DNA of 64,000 nucleotides from an uncultured Chryseobacterium sp. (GTDB lineage: Bacteria > Bacteroidota > Bacteroidia > Flavobacteriales > Weeksellaceae), in NCBI GenBank assembly GCA_913776245.1, contig CAJYLO010000004.1, positions 1-64,000 of the forward strand, given 5' to 3'. The notes beneath the pieces are model-generated. The model made no database searches. It worked only from the letters and a program-made list of their open reading frames with translations, and was not told where the DNA came from. Shown here one piece after another: positions 43,179 to 51,690 of this stretch. The position numbers and the translations under genes are program-made. Position 1 is the first letter of the stretch. Every line of letters begins with the position of its first letter.

Positions 43179-43673
43179 TTATTTAAAAATTTCAGAGTCA
43201 ATGTTTTCCGGTCGGAAAGGCAGAGTCTTCAGGAATTCTTTTGAGATGGTTTGTACATTCCCTGATTTATATTCGTTCATGACTTCCATGATATCTTCAG
43301 GCGGTGTCGTCGTTTTTCTGAGCATCATATCTATCCAGACACCTGTAGCTTCGGCTGTTGCACAATGTGTTCCGTCTGGCAGGTAAAATTTATGCACAAA
43401 CTGATAAATAGAACCGTCTTCTGACATTGCAGACACTTCCAAACCAACAAAAACTGTTTGATCCGCATAGATTTCCTTGAAGAATGAGTAGCGCTCGTGC
43501 AGCATAACCGGACCAACGCCCCAGCGGTTCAGCTGAGTTAATCCGATTTTATTTTTGTTGAGAAAAGCCATTCTGGTTTGTGAGCAGTAATCGACATAGG
43601 TTGAGTTCCCAAGATGACGGTTGGCATCAATATCACTCCATCTGACTTCAAATTTATGGTAATAAACAGACAT
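43179..43673 (-). CDS. Hotdog-fold acyl-CoA thioesterase
   Basis: Protein of 164 residues with the 4-hydroxybenzoyl-CoA thioesterase hotdog fold. It hydrolyses acyl-CoAs. The active-site region is VRWSDIDANRHLGNSTYVDYCSQTRMAFL, with the Asp that family members use, and YQFVHKFYLPDGTHCATAEATGVWIDM forms the long central strands. The substrate is unknown. It is upstream of thiL and divergent from the flavoprotein gene; the intergenic space carries the latter's promoter. Confidence 0.9.
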   Translation of the reverse strand: MSVYYHKFEVRWSDIDANRHLGNSTYVDYCSQTRMAFLNKNKIGLTQLNRWGVGPVMLHERYSFFKEIYADQTVFVGLEVSAMSEDGSIYQFVHKFYLPDGTHCATAEATGVWIDMMLRKTTTPPEDIMEVMNEYKSGNVQTISKEFLKTLPFRPENIDSEIFK

Positions 43674-43708
43674 TTTATTTAATTTTATGATTGTTCAAAA
43701 TTAACCAT

Positions 43709-43737
43709 TTGAGGTGGATATTAAAAATGTAATTTTG
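43709..43737 (+). promoter_or_regulatory. Promoter giving a near-leaderless transcript
   Basis: TTG (43709-43711), an 18-base spacer and TAATTTTG (43730-43737). The ATG of the flavoprotein gene is only five bases beyond the box. Confidence 0.65.
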
Positions 43738-43742
43738 CAGGG

Positions 43743-44957
43743 ATGGATTTCCAAAAAAAGAAAATAATAATCATTGGCGGTGGCGCATCCGGTTTTTTTG
43801 CAGCTGCAAATCTGGATGAGGTCAAGTATGACGTTACTATTCTGGAGCAGAATTCGGATGTACTGCAAAAGGTAAGAATATCCGGCGGCGGACGTTGCAA
43901 TGTTACGCACGCATGTTTTGACCCGAGAGAACTCACCAGTTTTTATCCAAGAGGGAGCAAAGAACTACTGAGCGTTTTTACTAAATTCCAGCCGGGAGAT
44001 ACAATGGAATGGTTCGAGTCCAGAAATGTTCCATTAAAAATTGAAAAAGACAACCGGGTATTTCCGGTTTCGGACTCTTCGCAAAGCATCATCAATGCGA
44101 TGACCAGCGAAGTAATTCGTAAAAATTTTGAAATAAAAACCCAGGTTTCGGTTTCGGAGATCATTAACCAAGACAATAATTATCTGGTTAAAACCAAGCA
44201 AGGCGATTTCCCGGCAGACATTATCATTTATTCCACAGGAAGCTCGCCTAAATCATTGAAAATCATTGAAAAACTCGGACATAAAATTATAGATCCTGTT
44301 CCGTCATTATTTACATTCAACATCAAGGATGGCCTGCTGAAGGATCTTCCCGGAACCAGTTTTGACAACGCCGAAATCCAGATTCCTAGCCTGAAAACAT
44401 CAGAATCCGGTCCGCTTTTGATAACGCATTGGGGACTTTCCGGACCGGCTGTACTTAAAATTTCTGCCTGGGAAGCAAGAGTATTGGCACAGTTAAAATA
44501 CCAATTCGAAATCGAGGTTAATTTTATTTCAATACCAATTACGGAGGCAGAAGACCTATTAAAAGCCTTCAAGACACAGAATCCTAAAAAATCTATCGGA
44601 CAATCCAAAATATTTAACGTAACCAACCGTTTTTGGAATAAGATTTTAGAAATCTCTAACATCAGTCCGGAAAAACAGATCGCCAATCTTTCAGGAAAAG
44701 ATATCTCTGCAATACTGGGAAACCTGTGCAGGAAAAAATTGGCCGTAACAGGAAAATCTACTTTTAAGGACGAGTTTGTTACTGCCGGTGGTGTAGATCT
44801 TAGGGAAATTGATTTTAAAAATATGGCTTCTAAACTGTTGCCAAATTTTTATATTTGCGGAGAAGTCCTTGACATAGATGCTATCACAGGCGGTTTTAAT
44901 TTCCAAGCCTGTTGGAGTGAAGCTTGGTTAATTTCTCAAAAACTTAATTCGAATTAG
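43743..44957 (+). CDS. BaiN/YhiN (HI0933) family flavoprotein
   Basis: NAD(P)/FAD-dependent oxidoreductase of 404 residues. The FAD-binding GGGASGFFAAANL (residues 12-24), ISGGGRCNVTHA and FYPRGSKEL motifs are diagnostic of the HI0933/BaiN family. The C-terminus has GGVDLREIDFKNMASKLLPNFYICGEVLDIDAITGGFNFQACWSE. Some family members act on bile-acid-like or other unsaturated substrates; in most bacteria the role is unknown. The promoter box lies five bases before the ATG, so translation probably starts on an almost leaderless message. Confidence 0.93.
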   Translation: MDFQKKKIIIIGGGASGFFAAANLDEVKYDVTILEQNSDVLQKVRISGGGRCNVTHACFDPRELTSFYPRGSKELLSVFTKFQPGDTMEWFESRNVPLKIEKDNRVFPVSDSSQSIINAMTSEVIRKNFEIKTQVSVSEIINQDNNYLVKTKQGDFPADIIIYSTGSSPKSLKIIEKLGHKIIDPVPSLFTFNIKDGLLKDLPGTSFDNAEIQIPSLKTSESGPLLITHWGLSGPAVLKISAWEARVLAQLKYQFEIEVNFISIPITEAEDLLKAFKTQNPKKSIGQSKIFNVTNRFWNKILEISNISPEKQIANLSGKDISAILGNLCRKKLAVTGKSTFKDEFVTAGGVDLREIDFKNMASKLLPNFYICGEVLDIDAITGGFNFQACWSEAWLISQKLNSN

Positions 44958-44997
44958 TGAAAAATTTAGTTAAATTTGACAAAACTTTTTTATCATA

Positions 44998-45330
44998 ATG
45001 AAATATCCTAAAATTATTTTTAAATTATTTGCCCTATCATTGTTTGCTCTAATGATTTCCTGCCAGACAAGAGTAGTAGGTCCTAATAAACCAATGAATG
45101 ACAATACATTGGAACTTTATAAAAAATATACGATACAGACTAATGATGCAAAAACTCAAAAACTGGAAATCATAAAAGTAGATGCGGATAAAATCTATGG
45201 AAAAGATAAATCTGGCGCTGTGGTAGAAATCCCGAGAAATGAAGTACGCGAAATCAAGAAGCCTGATGTTCTATCTTCCGTTATTATTGGTGCTGCTGCT
45301 ATTGCTGCTGTAATTTTTGTTCCAATCTAA
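44998..45330 (+). CDS. Hypothetical lipoprotein with C-terminal membrane segment
   Basis: Protein of 110 residues; the signal ends LFALMISCQ with lipidated Cys22. The mature part (LELYKKYTIQTNDAKTQKLEIIKVDADKIYGKDKSGAVVEIPRNEVREIKK) looks like a small beta-barrel module seen in bacteroidetal envelope proteins. The tail SSVIIGAAAIAAVIFVPI is hydrophobic. The last 60 bases overlap, antisense, the end of the DUF2809 gene. No family was recognised. Confidence 0.75.
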   Translation: MKYPKIIFKLFALSLFALMISCQTRVVGPNKPMNDNTLELYKKYTIQTNDAKTQKLEIIKVDADKIYGKDKSGAVVEIPRNEVREIKKPDVLSSVIIGAAAIAAVIFVPI

Positions 45331-45696
45331 TTGGATAAACAAAAAAAGCAAAACGCAACCGGCGAGATAACAAATAATATCGATCCAGCTGAAAGAATTG
45401 CCAAGAACAATCATCATAATCCGATCGTCCTTGAAACCCAATAATTCTCCAAAGTGAAAATACTGGGCAAACTCTATGATGCAGGAAAAAATAAAAATGC
45501 CAATTATGAGTTTTGCTGGACTGAAATTAAAAAAAGCTTTGATAAAATAATACATCAGCATCACCACCAGAACATCTCCCAAATAGGCCCGGACAAAATA
45601 AATATCTTTGAGTTTGGTGGCTATCAGAACTTCTGCTAAGAAAATCACAATTGCAATCAAGAGATTTCGGGAGCTGAATTTAAAATTAATCTTCAC
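45271..45696 (-). CDS. DUF2809 membrane protein
   Basis: Protein of 141 residues with four hydrophobic helices and the family motif FVRAYLGDVLVVMLMYYFIKAF (residues about 34-55) plus CIIEFAQYFHFGELLGF. DUF2809 proteins are small inner-membrane proteins without known function. The last 18 residues (NKNYSSNSSSTNNNGR) are low complexity because they are encoded opposite the hydrophobic Ala/Ile codons of the convergent lipoprotein gene, a 60-base overlap. Confidence 0.88.
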   Translation of the reverse strand: MKINFKFSSRNLLIAIVIFLAEVLIATKLKDIYFVRAYLGDVLVVMLMYYFIKAFFNFSPAKLIIGIFIFSCIIEFAQYFHFGELLGFKDDRIMMIVLGNSFSWIDIICYLAGCVLLFLFIQLDWNKNYSSNSSSTNNNGR

Positions 45697-45719
45697 GGAA
45701 TGGTTTTTATGTCATAACA

Positions 45720-45750
45720 AAAAATCGGGGTAATTATTATCCCGGTTTTT
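45720..45750. terminator. Terminator-like hairpin between divergent genes
   Basis: AAAAATCGGG (45720-45729) pairs with CCCGGTTTTT (45741-45750) with one wobble, and has T-tracts on both sides. It sits upstream of both neighbouring genes, where no terminator is needed. A TATCTTTG box (45759-45766) follows for the rightward gene. Confidence 0.5.
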
Positions 45751-45782
45751 TATTTTGATATCTTTGAAGAAAAAAATAACCT

Positions 45783-46160
45783 ATGAAAAAATTATTATTA
45801 CTGTTTGCTTTGCTATTTGCTGTTCCGGTTTTCTCTCAGAACAAAAATGAAAACGAAATCTTAGAAACGGTTGATAAAGCGGCTACTTTTGAAGGAGGAA
45901 TCTCATCTTTTAGAAATGAATTTGCAAAGAATTTCAACATTAACAAGGTTATAGGCAAAGGATCTTTTCACACAGAAATAACTTTTATTGTAGAAAGAGA
46001 TGGTACAATTTCTAATATAAAAGCTACTGGAGAAAATCAAAGTTTCAATGAACAAGCTATAAAAGCCATTAAAAAAATCAGCACAAAATGGTCTCCAGCA
46101 AAAGTTAAAGGAACTGAGGTAAGAAGTAGATTCAGGTTTCCATCTACAGTCAATATTTAA
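45783..46160 (+). CDS. Secreted TonB-C-terminal-like protein
   Basis: Protein of 125 residues with a signal peptide (MKKLLLLFALLFAVPVFSQ). The mature domain matches the TonB C-terminal fold: AATFEGGISSFRNEFAKNFN, EITFIVERDGTISNIKATGENQSFNEQAIKAIKKIS and WSPAKVKGTEVRSRFRFPSTVNI. Without a membrane anchor or proline linker it is not a full energy transducer, so it may be a stand-alone relative that modulates TonB or receptors. A TATCTTTG box lies 17 bases upstream. Confidence 0.85.
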   Translation: MKKLLLLFALLFAVPVFSQNKNENEILETVDKAATFEGGISSFRNEFAKNFNINKVIGKGSFHTEITFIVERDGTISNIKATGENQSFNEQAIKAIKKISTKWSPAKVKGTEVRSRFRFPSTVNI

Positions 46161-46214
46161 TAATAATTTTCGGTTTGATTTTTGAAAAAGAAACTCTAAC
46201 CAAATCTTATTGTT

Positions 46215-46391
46215 ATGAAAAAGCTATTATTTATCGGAATATTGTCATCACTAATCATCAGCTGTGTGCCGGATAAGGACAAAAGAGATAAGAGAAAAGC
46301 TGATCACAGCGCTGAACATATGAGAAATAACGGCGTAGATTCTGCAGCGCTTTCTACAGATAAGAAAGTAAATACGGTTGGCATAAAATAA
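46215..46391 (+). CDS. Very small lipoprotein (58 residues)
   Basis: Short gene reading MKKLLFIGILSSLIISCVPD, then a highly charged tail (DKRDKRKADHSAEHMRNNG) and ending VNTVGIK. The signal with ISC lipobox (Cys17) is convincing. The mature peptide has about 42 residues and is polar throughout. It lies 54 bases behind the TonB-C gene and ends one base from the convergent mutS stop. The family is not recognised; function unknown. Confidence 0.6.
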   Translation: MKKLLFIGILSSLIISCVPDKDKRDKRKADHSAEHMRNNGVDSAALSTDKKVNTVGIK

Positions 46392-48971
46392 CTATTTCCC
46401 GATCATCTTTTTAATCGCATTCAGTTTCATCAGTGCTTCAATCGGTGTCAAGGTATTGATGTCTATTTTTGTCAATTCTTCACGGATATTTTCTAAAACT
46501 GGATCGTCCAACTGGAAAAAAGAAAGCTGCAGGTTTTCTTCAGTCACACGTTTGATTTTCTCTCCGGAATCTTGTGTTGTTCTGCTGGATTCTAAGGTTT
46601 TCAGGATTTCATTGGCACGATTAACCACTTTGGAAGGCATTCCTGCCAGTTTTGCAACGTGAATACCGAAACTGTGTTCACTTCCTCCGGAAATCAGTTT
46701 TCTGAGGAAAATAATATTACCTTTCGCTTCCTGAATAGAAACGTGGAAATTCTTGATTCTCTCGAAATTAACCGACATTTCGTTCAGTTCGTGATAATGG
46801 GTTGCAAACAACGTTTTGGGCTGCGTAGGATGCTGATGGAGATATTCTGCAATCGCCCAGGCAATGGAAACACCGTCATACGTAGAAGTTCCGCGTCCGA
46901 TCTCATCCAAAAGAATTAAGCTCCGTTCCGAGATATTGTTAAGAATATTCGCCGCTTCATTCATCTCCACCATAAAAGTCGATTCGCCTGCGGATAGATT
47001 ATCCGTTGCGCCAACTCTGGTAAAAATCTTGTCTAATGTTCCAATCTCTGCGTGTTTTGCGGGAACAAAACTTCCGATCTGAGCCAACAAAGCAATGATG
47101 GCAGTTTGCCTCAGAATCGCTGATTTACCAGCCATATTCGGACCGGTTACCATAATGATCTGTTGAGAATCTTTATCAAGGAAAACATCATTCGGGATGT
47201 AAGATTCGCCAAGCGGCAGTGACTTTTCGATGATCGGATGCCGGCCTTCCTGAATATCAATTGAGAAAGATTCGTTAAGAATCGGTTTGGTATAATTATC
47301 TTCAACCGAGAGATCTGACAGACCGACTGCACAATCCAGTTCGCCAATTAATTTTGAATTTTCCTGTAATTGATCAATGTAAATCATAACATTGTCGCAG
47401 ACATTTCTGTAAAGTTCAGATTCCAGTCTGCCGATCTTTTCTTCGGCGCCAAGAATCTGGTTTTCGTATTCTTTTAATTCCTCGGTAATATAGCGTTCCG
47501 CGTTGACCAGAGTCTGCTTTCTGATCCAATCTTCCGGAACTTTATCTTTATGTGTATTTCTAACTTCAATATAATACCCGAAAACACCGTTGAAATCAAT
47601 TTTTAAACTCGTAATTCCGGTTCTTTCAATCTCACGCTGGCACATTTCATCCAAAAATCCCCGTCCTTTACTCTGAAGATTTCTTAAATGATCCAATTCT
47701 TCCGAAACCCCTTCTTTAATAACATTTCCTTTGCTGATGTTTACCGGGAGTTCATCGTTCAGATGATTTTTTATGACACCAATCAGTTCTTCCAGATTAA
47801 TAAACGGATCTATCCAGGCCAGTACATCGGGGAAATTTAGAAGTTTTTTACGGATTTCATTGATATTGATAATGCTTTGGCGGAGATAACCTAATTCTTT
47901 CGGTGAAATCTTCTCAGCCGCTAATTTTCCGATCAATCTATCCAGATCCGAAATACCTTTCAGCAAGTCTTTGATTTCATATTTTAAAGACTCTTCTTTA
48001 TTCAGAAATTCAATCAGGCTTAGTCTTCTGTTGATATCACCGATGTTTTTCAAAGGGAGAATCAATCGTCTTCTCAATAATCTTCCGCCCATTGGTGTGC
48101 AGGTTTTGTCAATAATATCAAGCAGTGATTTTCCGTTGTGATTAGCCGGATAAACAATTTCAAGATTTCTCAATGTAAAATTATCCATCATCAGATAATC
48201 ATCCTGCGGAATCACCTGGATTTTAGTGATGTGCTGCAATAGTGCGTGATGCGTATCCTCTACAAGATAAGCGAAAATTGCGCCTGCTGCAGTAATTCCC
48301 AGTTTAGATTCCTCAATGCCAAACCCTTTTAAAGATTGTGTCTTGAAGTGTGTTGTGAGCTTTTCATAAGCATAAGGATAACGGAACGCCCAGTCTTCCA
48401 GCTTGAAAACATTTTTATTCTTCAGCTGATTCGGAATCTCAGAAGTCCTCTGGTAAATAATTTCACTCGGGTCAAAAGTATGGACGATGTGAAGCAGTTT
48501 TTCAAGATTGCCTTCACTCACCAAAAATTCTCCGGTAGAAACGTCAACCAAAGCAATCCCATATTTTTCTTTTTCCTTATGAAGAGAAAGCAGGAAATTA
48601 TTTTTCTTGGAATTCAGAACCTGATCATTGAACGTAACTCCCGGGGTTACCAATTCCGTAACACCACGTTTTACAATTCCTTTAACCGATTTTGGATCTT
48701 CCAGCTGATCACAGATCGCAACACGCATCCCGGCTCTCACCAGTTTTGGCAGGTAAGAATCTACGGAATGGTGCGGAAATCCTGCCAATTCTATATGACC
48801 TTCGCCATTGGCTCTTTTGGTCAAAACAATACCGAGGATTTGCGACGTTTTTATCGCATCCTGTCCAAAAGTTTCGTAGAAATCTCCAACTCTGAACAAT
48901 AGCAATGCATCCGGATATTTCGCCTTGATGGTATTGTATTGTGTCATTAATGGAGTTTCTTTCTTTGCCAA
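46392..48971 (-). CDS. mutS: DNA mismatch repair protein MutS
   Basis: Mismatch-recognition ATPase of 859 residues. The mispair-binding Phe-x-Glu is in LLFRVGDFYETFG near residue 37. The connector and lever domains are present, and the ATPase has Walker A TGPNMAGKSAILRQ, the ST motif GESTFMVEMNEAANIL, Walker B LILLDEIGRGTSTYDG and ATHYHEL. The C-terminal LTPIEALMKLNAIKKMIGK is the short tetramer/MutL-contact helix. The start appears to be TTG 48971 (residues AKKETPLMTQY) with AGGA just upstream; the next ATG would begin at MTQYNTI. Standing alone on the minus strand. Confidence 0.96.
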   Translation of the reverse strand: MAKKETPLMTQYNTIKAKYPDALLLFRVGDFYETFGQDAIKTSQILGIVLTKRANGEGHIELAGFPHHSVDSYLPKLVRAGMRVAICDQLEDPKSVKGIVKRGVTELVTPGVTFNDQVLNSKKNNFLLSLHKEKEKYGIALVDVSTGEFLVSEGNLEKLLHIVHTFDPSEIIYQRTSEIPNQLKNKNVFKLEDWAFRYPYAYEKLTTHFKTQSLKGFGIEESKLGITAAGAIFAYLVEDTHHALLQHITKIQVIPQDDYLMMDNFTLRNLEIVYPANHNGKSLLDIIDKTCTPMGGRLLRRRLILPLKNIGDINRRLSLIEFLNKEESLKYEIKDLLKGISDLDRLIGKLAAEKISPKELGYLRQSIININEIRKKLLNFPDVLAWIDPFINLEELIGVIKNHLNDELPVNISKGNVIKEGVSEELDHLRNLQSKGRGFLDEMCQREIERTGITSLKIDFNGVFGYYIEVRNTHKDKVPEDWIRKQTLVNAERYITEELKEYENQILGAEEKIGRLESELYRNVCDNVMIYIDQLQENSKLIGELDCAVGLSDLSVEDNYTKPILNESFSIDIQEGRHPIIEKSLPLGESYIPNDVFLDKDSQQIIMVTGPNMAGKSAILRQTAIIALLAQIGSFVPAKHAEIGTLDKIFTRVGATDNLSAGESTFMVEMNEAANILNNISERSLILLDEIGRGTSTYDGVSIAWAIAEYLHQHPTQPKTLFATHYHELNEMSVNFERIKNFHVSIQEAKGNIIFLRKLISGGSEHSFGIHVAKLAGMPSKVVNRANEILKTLESSRTTQDSGEKIKRVTEENLQLSFFQLDDPVLENIREELTKIDINTLTPIEALMKLNAIKKMIGK

Positions 48972-49136
48972 TGTTCCTGATTTTTGAAGCGCTAAAATAC
49001 AAATTAATTAAGAGAATCGTTCAGTAATAATTCCGTTGGAAATTCAATTATTTATAATAAATATGAGTTTTGAGAATAAAAATCATCGTATAAAAAGAAA
49101 ATCCAAAATTATCCGTTTAATTATTAAATTTGAAAT

Positions 49137-49628
49137 ATGAAAAAATATCTCTACCTAATATTTATATCCCTATCTTTAAGTAATTGCTATACCTACAAAA
49201 CAAGCGCAGAAACTGATGATATAAAAGAAACCCAACCCGAAACCGGGCAAAAGTCTAAAAAACAGCTTACTGCAAATGTTGCCGCTGTTAATCAGGCCGA
49301 TTTATCTGCGACATCTTCCGAGAAAATAGGTCCTGTAAAAGCGAGCAAACCCAGAGCTGTCAGCATCACGGAAAAGCTGGAACCTAACAAGTTTTATAAA
49401 ATCGATGTGGCTGACAGAAGCTATAAGATCCAGGTTGATAAATGGGAAAGTGATTCTTTAGTGGCTCACGTTATTCATAAACCCAAGAAAATTCTAAAAT
49501 TTCATAAAAATCAGATCAATCAGTCTACAATAGCCGAGAGACGGTTTTCACAACCTGTTGCAGATATTCTTACGGTAACTGCTTATGCCGGAATTGGTGT
49601 CGGGATTTGGGCGCTTGTCAGCAAATAA
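49137..49628 (+). CDS. Hypothetical lipoprotein
   Basis: Protein of 163 residues; the signal ends SLSLSNCYTY with lipidated Cys17. A Lys/Thr/Ala-rich linker (residues 20-75) leads to a small domain KLEPNKFYKIDVADRSYKIQVDKWESDSLVAHV, a beta-rich module resembling the one in the lipoprotein at 44998, followed by a hydrophobic tail (ILTVTAYAGIGVGIWALVS). A TAAATTTG box is just upstream. No known family. Confidence 0.72.
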   Translation: MKKYLYLIFISLSLSNCYTYKTSAETDDIKETQPETGQKSKKQLTANVAAVNQADLSATSSEKIGPVKASKPRAVSITEKLEPNKFYKIDVADRSYKIQVDKWESDSLVAHVIHKPKKILKFHKNQINQSTIAERRFSQPVADILTVTAYAGIGVGIWALVSK

Positions 49629-49805
49629 AAACCTGACATCGCCTTTTACCATTAACAAAATCAAGCGTTTGTTTAAACTTAAATCGGAATCATAAATAAT
49701 ATCAGTTAAAAATTATTTATAGTTAGTCCAAATAACCTCATATTTGTATTGAAAAACTCTAACCAACGATATAAAAAAATAAAAGTTTGAATAAATTCTA
49801 CACGC

Positions 49806-51215
49806 ATGAAGGTTGAGCAAATATACACAGGATGTCTTGCACAAGGTGCCTATTACATTGTTTCCGGCAATGAAGCCGTAATTATAGATCCCCTAAGAGA
49901 AGTAAAACCTTATCTTGATCGCCTGGAAAAAGACCAGGTGAAGCTAAAATATATCTTCGAAACGCATTTCCATGCCGATTTTGTTTCGGGCCATCTGGAT
50001 CTGTCTGAAAAAACCGGAGCACCCATTGTGTACGGGCCTACTGCTCAGCCGGAATTTGATGCCATTATAGCAAAAGACAACCAGATTTTTGAAATCGGGG
50101 ATATTAAAATCAAAGTGCTTCACACACCTGGCCATACGTTGGAAAGTTCCACTTTTCTTCTGATAGATGAAGAAGGAAAAGAGACCGCCATTTTTTCCGG
50201 CGACACATTATTCCTTGGCGATGTCGGCAGGCCGGATCTTGCTCAGAAAGCGGGTGAAATCACGGAAAAAGATCTTGCCGGAATGCTGTATGAAAGCTTG
50301 CATAGCAAGATTTTGCCTTTGGATGACTCTATTACGGTTTATCCGGCTCACGGCGCTGGTTCTGCCTGTGGAAAGAATATGCAGAAAGAAACAGTAGATA
50401 CTTTAGGAAATCAGAAAAGAACCAACTATGCGCTTAATCAGCCTGATAAAGCATCTTTTATCAATGAAGTTCTGGACGGATTGACTGCACCTCCGAAATA
50501 TTTCGGGATGAACGTGGCGATGAACAAAGGCGGCTACGAAAGTTTTGAAACAGTCCTGGAAAAAGGCAACAATCCGTTATCTGTAGATGAATTCGAAACG
50601 GCAGCGGAAGAAACCGGAGCATTGATCCTGGATACAAGAAGCGCAGCTGTTTTTCATAAAGGATTTGTTCCCAATTCTATCAATATCGGCATCAAAGGTG
50701 ATTTTGCGCCTTGGGTTGGCGCAATGATCGTAGATGTTCAGCAGCCTATTCTTTTGGTTTCTGATGAAGGAACCGAAGAAGAAGTCATTACCAGACTAAG
50801 CAGAGTCGGATTTGACAATGTTTTGGGCTACTTAAACGGAAGTTTTGAAGCCTGGGAAAAATCCGGAAAAGAAACAGACGAAATCAAACGAATTACTGCA
50901 GAGGAATTTGCTGATGAATTTTCAGAACAGGTAAAAGTTATTGATGTAAGAAAAGAAACCGAATATGAAGCAGAACATATTGATGAAGCTTACAGCAAGC
51001 CGCTGGCTTACATCAATGATTGGGTTAATTCTTTAGATAATTCCGAGCATTTTTACATTCATTGTGCCGGTGGTTACAGAAGTATGATTGCGGCAAGTAT
51101 TTTGCAGGCAAGAGGTTACAGAAATTTTACCGAGATCGATGGTGGTTTCAATGCCATTAAGAAAACCGAAAAATTTCCTCTGAGCAATTTTGTTTGCCAG
51201 AGTAAAACTTTGTAG
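49806..51215 (+). CDS. MBL-fold persulfide dioxygenase-like hydrolase with two rhodanese domains
   Basis: Protein of 469 residues. The N-terminal metallo-beta-lactamase domain (1-250) carries THFHADFVSGH (H-x-H-x-D-x4-H), HTPGHT, FSGDTLFLGDVGRPDL and VYPAHGAGSACG, which is the ETHE1/persulfide-dioxygenase pattern. Rhodanese 1 (about 275-355) lacks a catalytic Cys. Rhodanese 2 (about 365-460) has it in IHCAGGYRSMIA. Such fusions oxidise glutathione or protein persulfides and move sulfur, so a role in sulfide detoxification is likely. A thioredoxin gene follows after a palindromic element. Confidence 0.92.
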   Translation: MKVEQIYTGCLAQGAYYIVSGNEAVIIDPLREVKPYLDRLEKDQVKLKYIFETHFHADFVSGHLDLSEKTGAPIVYGPTAQPEFDAIIAKDNQIFEIGDIKIKVLHTPGHTLESSTFLLIDEEGKETAIFSGDTLFLGDVGRPDLAQKAGEITEKDLAGMLYESLHSKILPLDDSITVYPAHGAGSACGKNMQKETVDTLGNQKRTNYALNQPDKASFINEVLDGLTAPPKYFGMNVAMNKGGYESFETVLEKGNNPLSVDEFETAAEETGALILDTRSAAVFHKGFVPNSINIGIKGDFAPWVGAMIVDVQQPILLVSDEGTEEEVITRLSRVGFDNVLGYLNGSFEAWEKSGKETDEIKRITAEEFADEFSEQVKVIDVRKETEYEAEHIDEAYSKPLAYINDWVNSLDNSEHFYIHCAGGYRSMIAASILQARGYRNFTEIDGGFNAIKKTEKFPLSNFVCQSKTL

Positions 51216-51220
51216 AATTA

Positions 51221-51373
51221 TTGAACACAAAGTTCACAAAGTTTTTTATTTATTTAAAGTTTCACAAAGGCGCTTCGCTTAGAGAAGAATAGTTTTACTT
51301 TGTTAAGTTTTACGTCTTTGTGAAACTTAATATTTGTGTAATAATACAGAAACTTTGTGGTCTTAGTGTTCAA
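51221..51373. repeat. CACAAAG-type palindromic element (153 bp), copy 2
   Basis: Outer arms TTGAACACAAAGTTCACAAA (from 51221) and TTTGTGGTCTTAGTGTTCAA (to 51373) pair with a few mismatches. Inner arms AAGTTTCACAAAG (51257-51269) and CTTTGTGAAACTT (51316-51328) pair perfectly. Length and terminal sequences match the element at 23301-23454. It separates the MBL-rhodanese and thioredoxin genes. Confidence 0.75.
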
Positions 51374-51387
51374 AAAAATATTTAATT

Positions 51388-51690
51388 ATGTCACAGAAAT
51401 TTCAAGAACTCATACAATCCGAACGTCCGGTTCTCATCGATTTTTTTGCAACATGGTGTCAGCCCTGCAAAGTGCAGTCTTCCGTTCTTAACTCGGTTAA
51501 GGAACAGGTTGGAGACAAGGCAAGGATTGTTAAGATCGATGTGGATCAATTTCCAACAATTGCATCAGAAAATGGCGTCCGTGGTGTTCCGACTTTAGCG
51601 ATTTTTAAAAACGGAGAATTGCTCTGGAAAGAAAGCGGTGTCCACGATGTAAATTCTTTGGTGGGGTTGCTGGAGGAATTTTCTAATTAA
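51388..51690 (+). CDS. Thioredoxin family protein
   Basis: Cytosolic thioredoxin-fold protein of 100 residues. The active site is FFATWCQPCKVQS (W-C-Q-P-C, usually WCGPC), with the cis-Pro in GVRGVPTLAIFKNGE. Length is that of a free thioredoxin. It starts 15 bases after the palindrome that follows the MBL-rhodanese gene, and a functional link (reducing persulfides or rhodanese intermediates) is plausible. It overlaps the convergent lipoprotein by eight bases. Confidence 0.92.
   Translation: MSQKFQELIQSERPVLIDFFATWCQPCKVQSSVLNSVKEQVGDKARIVKIDVDQFPTIASENGVRGVPTLAIFKNGELLWKESGVHDVNSLVGLLEEFSN

Noticed and set aside
42000..43180. TPP riboswitch for thiL
   Set aside because: No thi-box-like sequence seen in the 69 bases upstream, and thiL is often not riboswitch-controlled.
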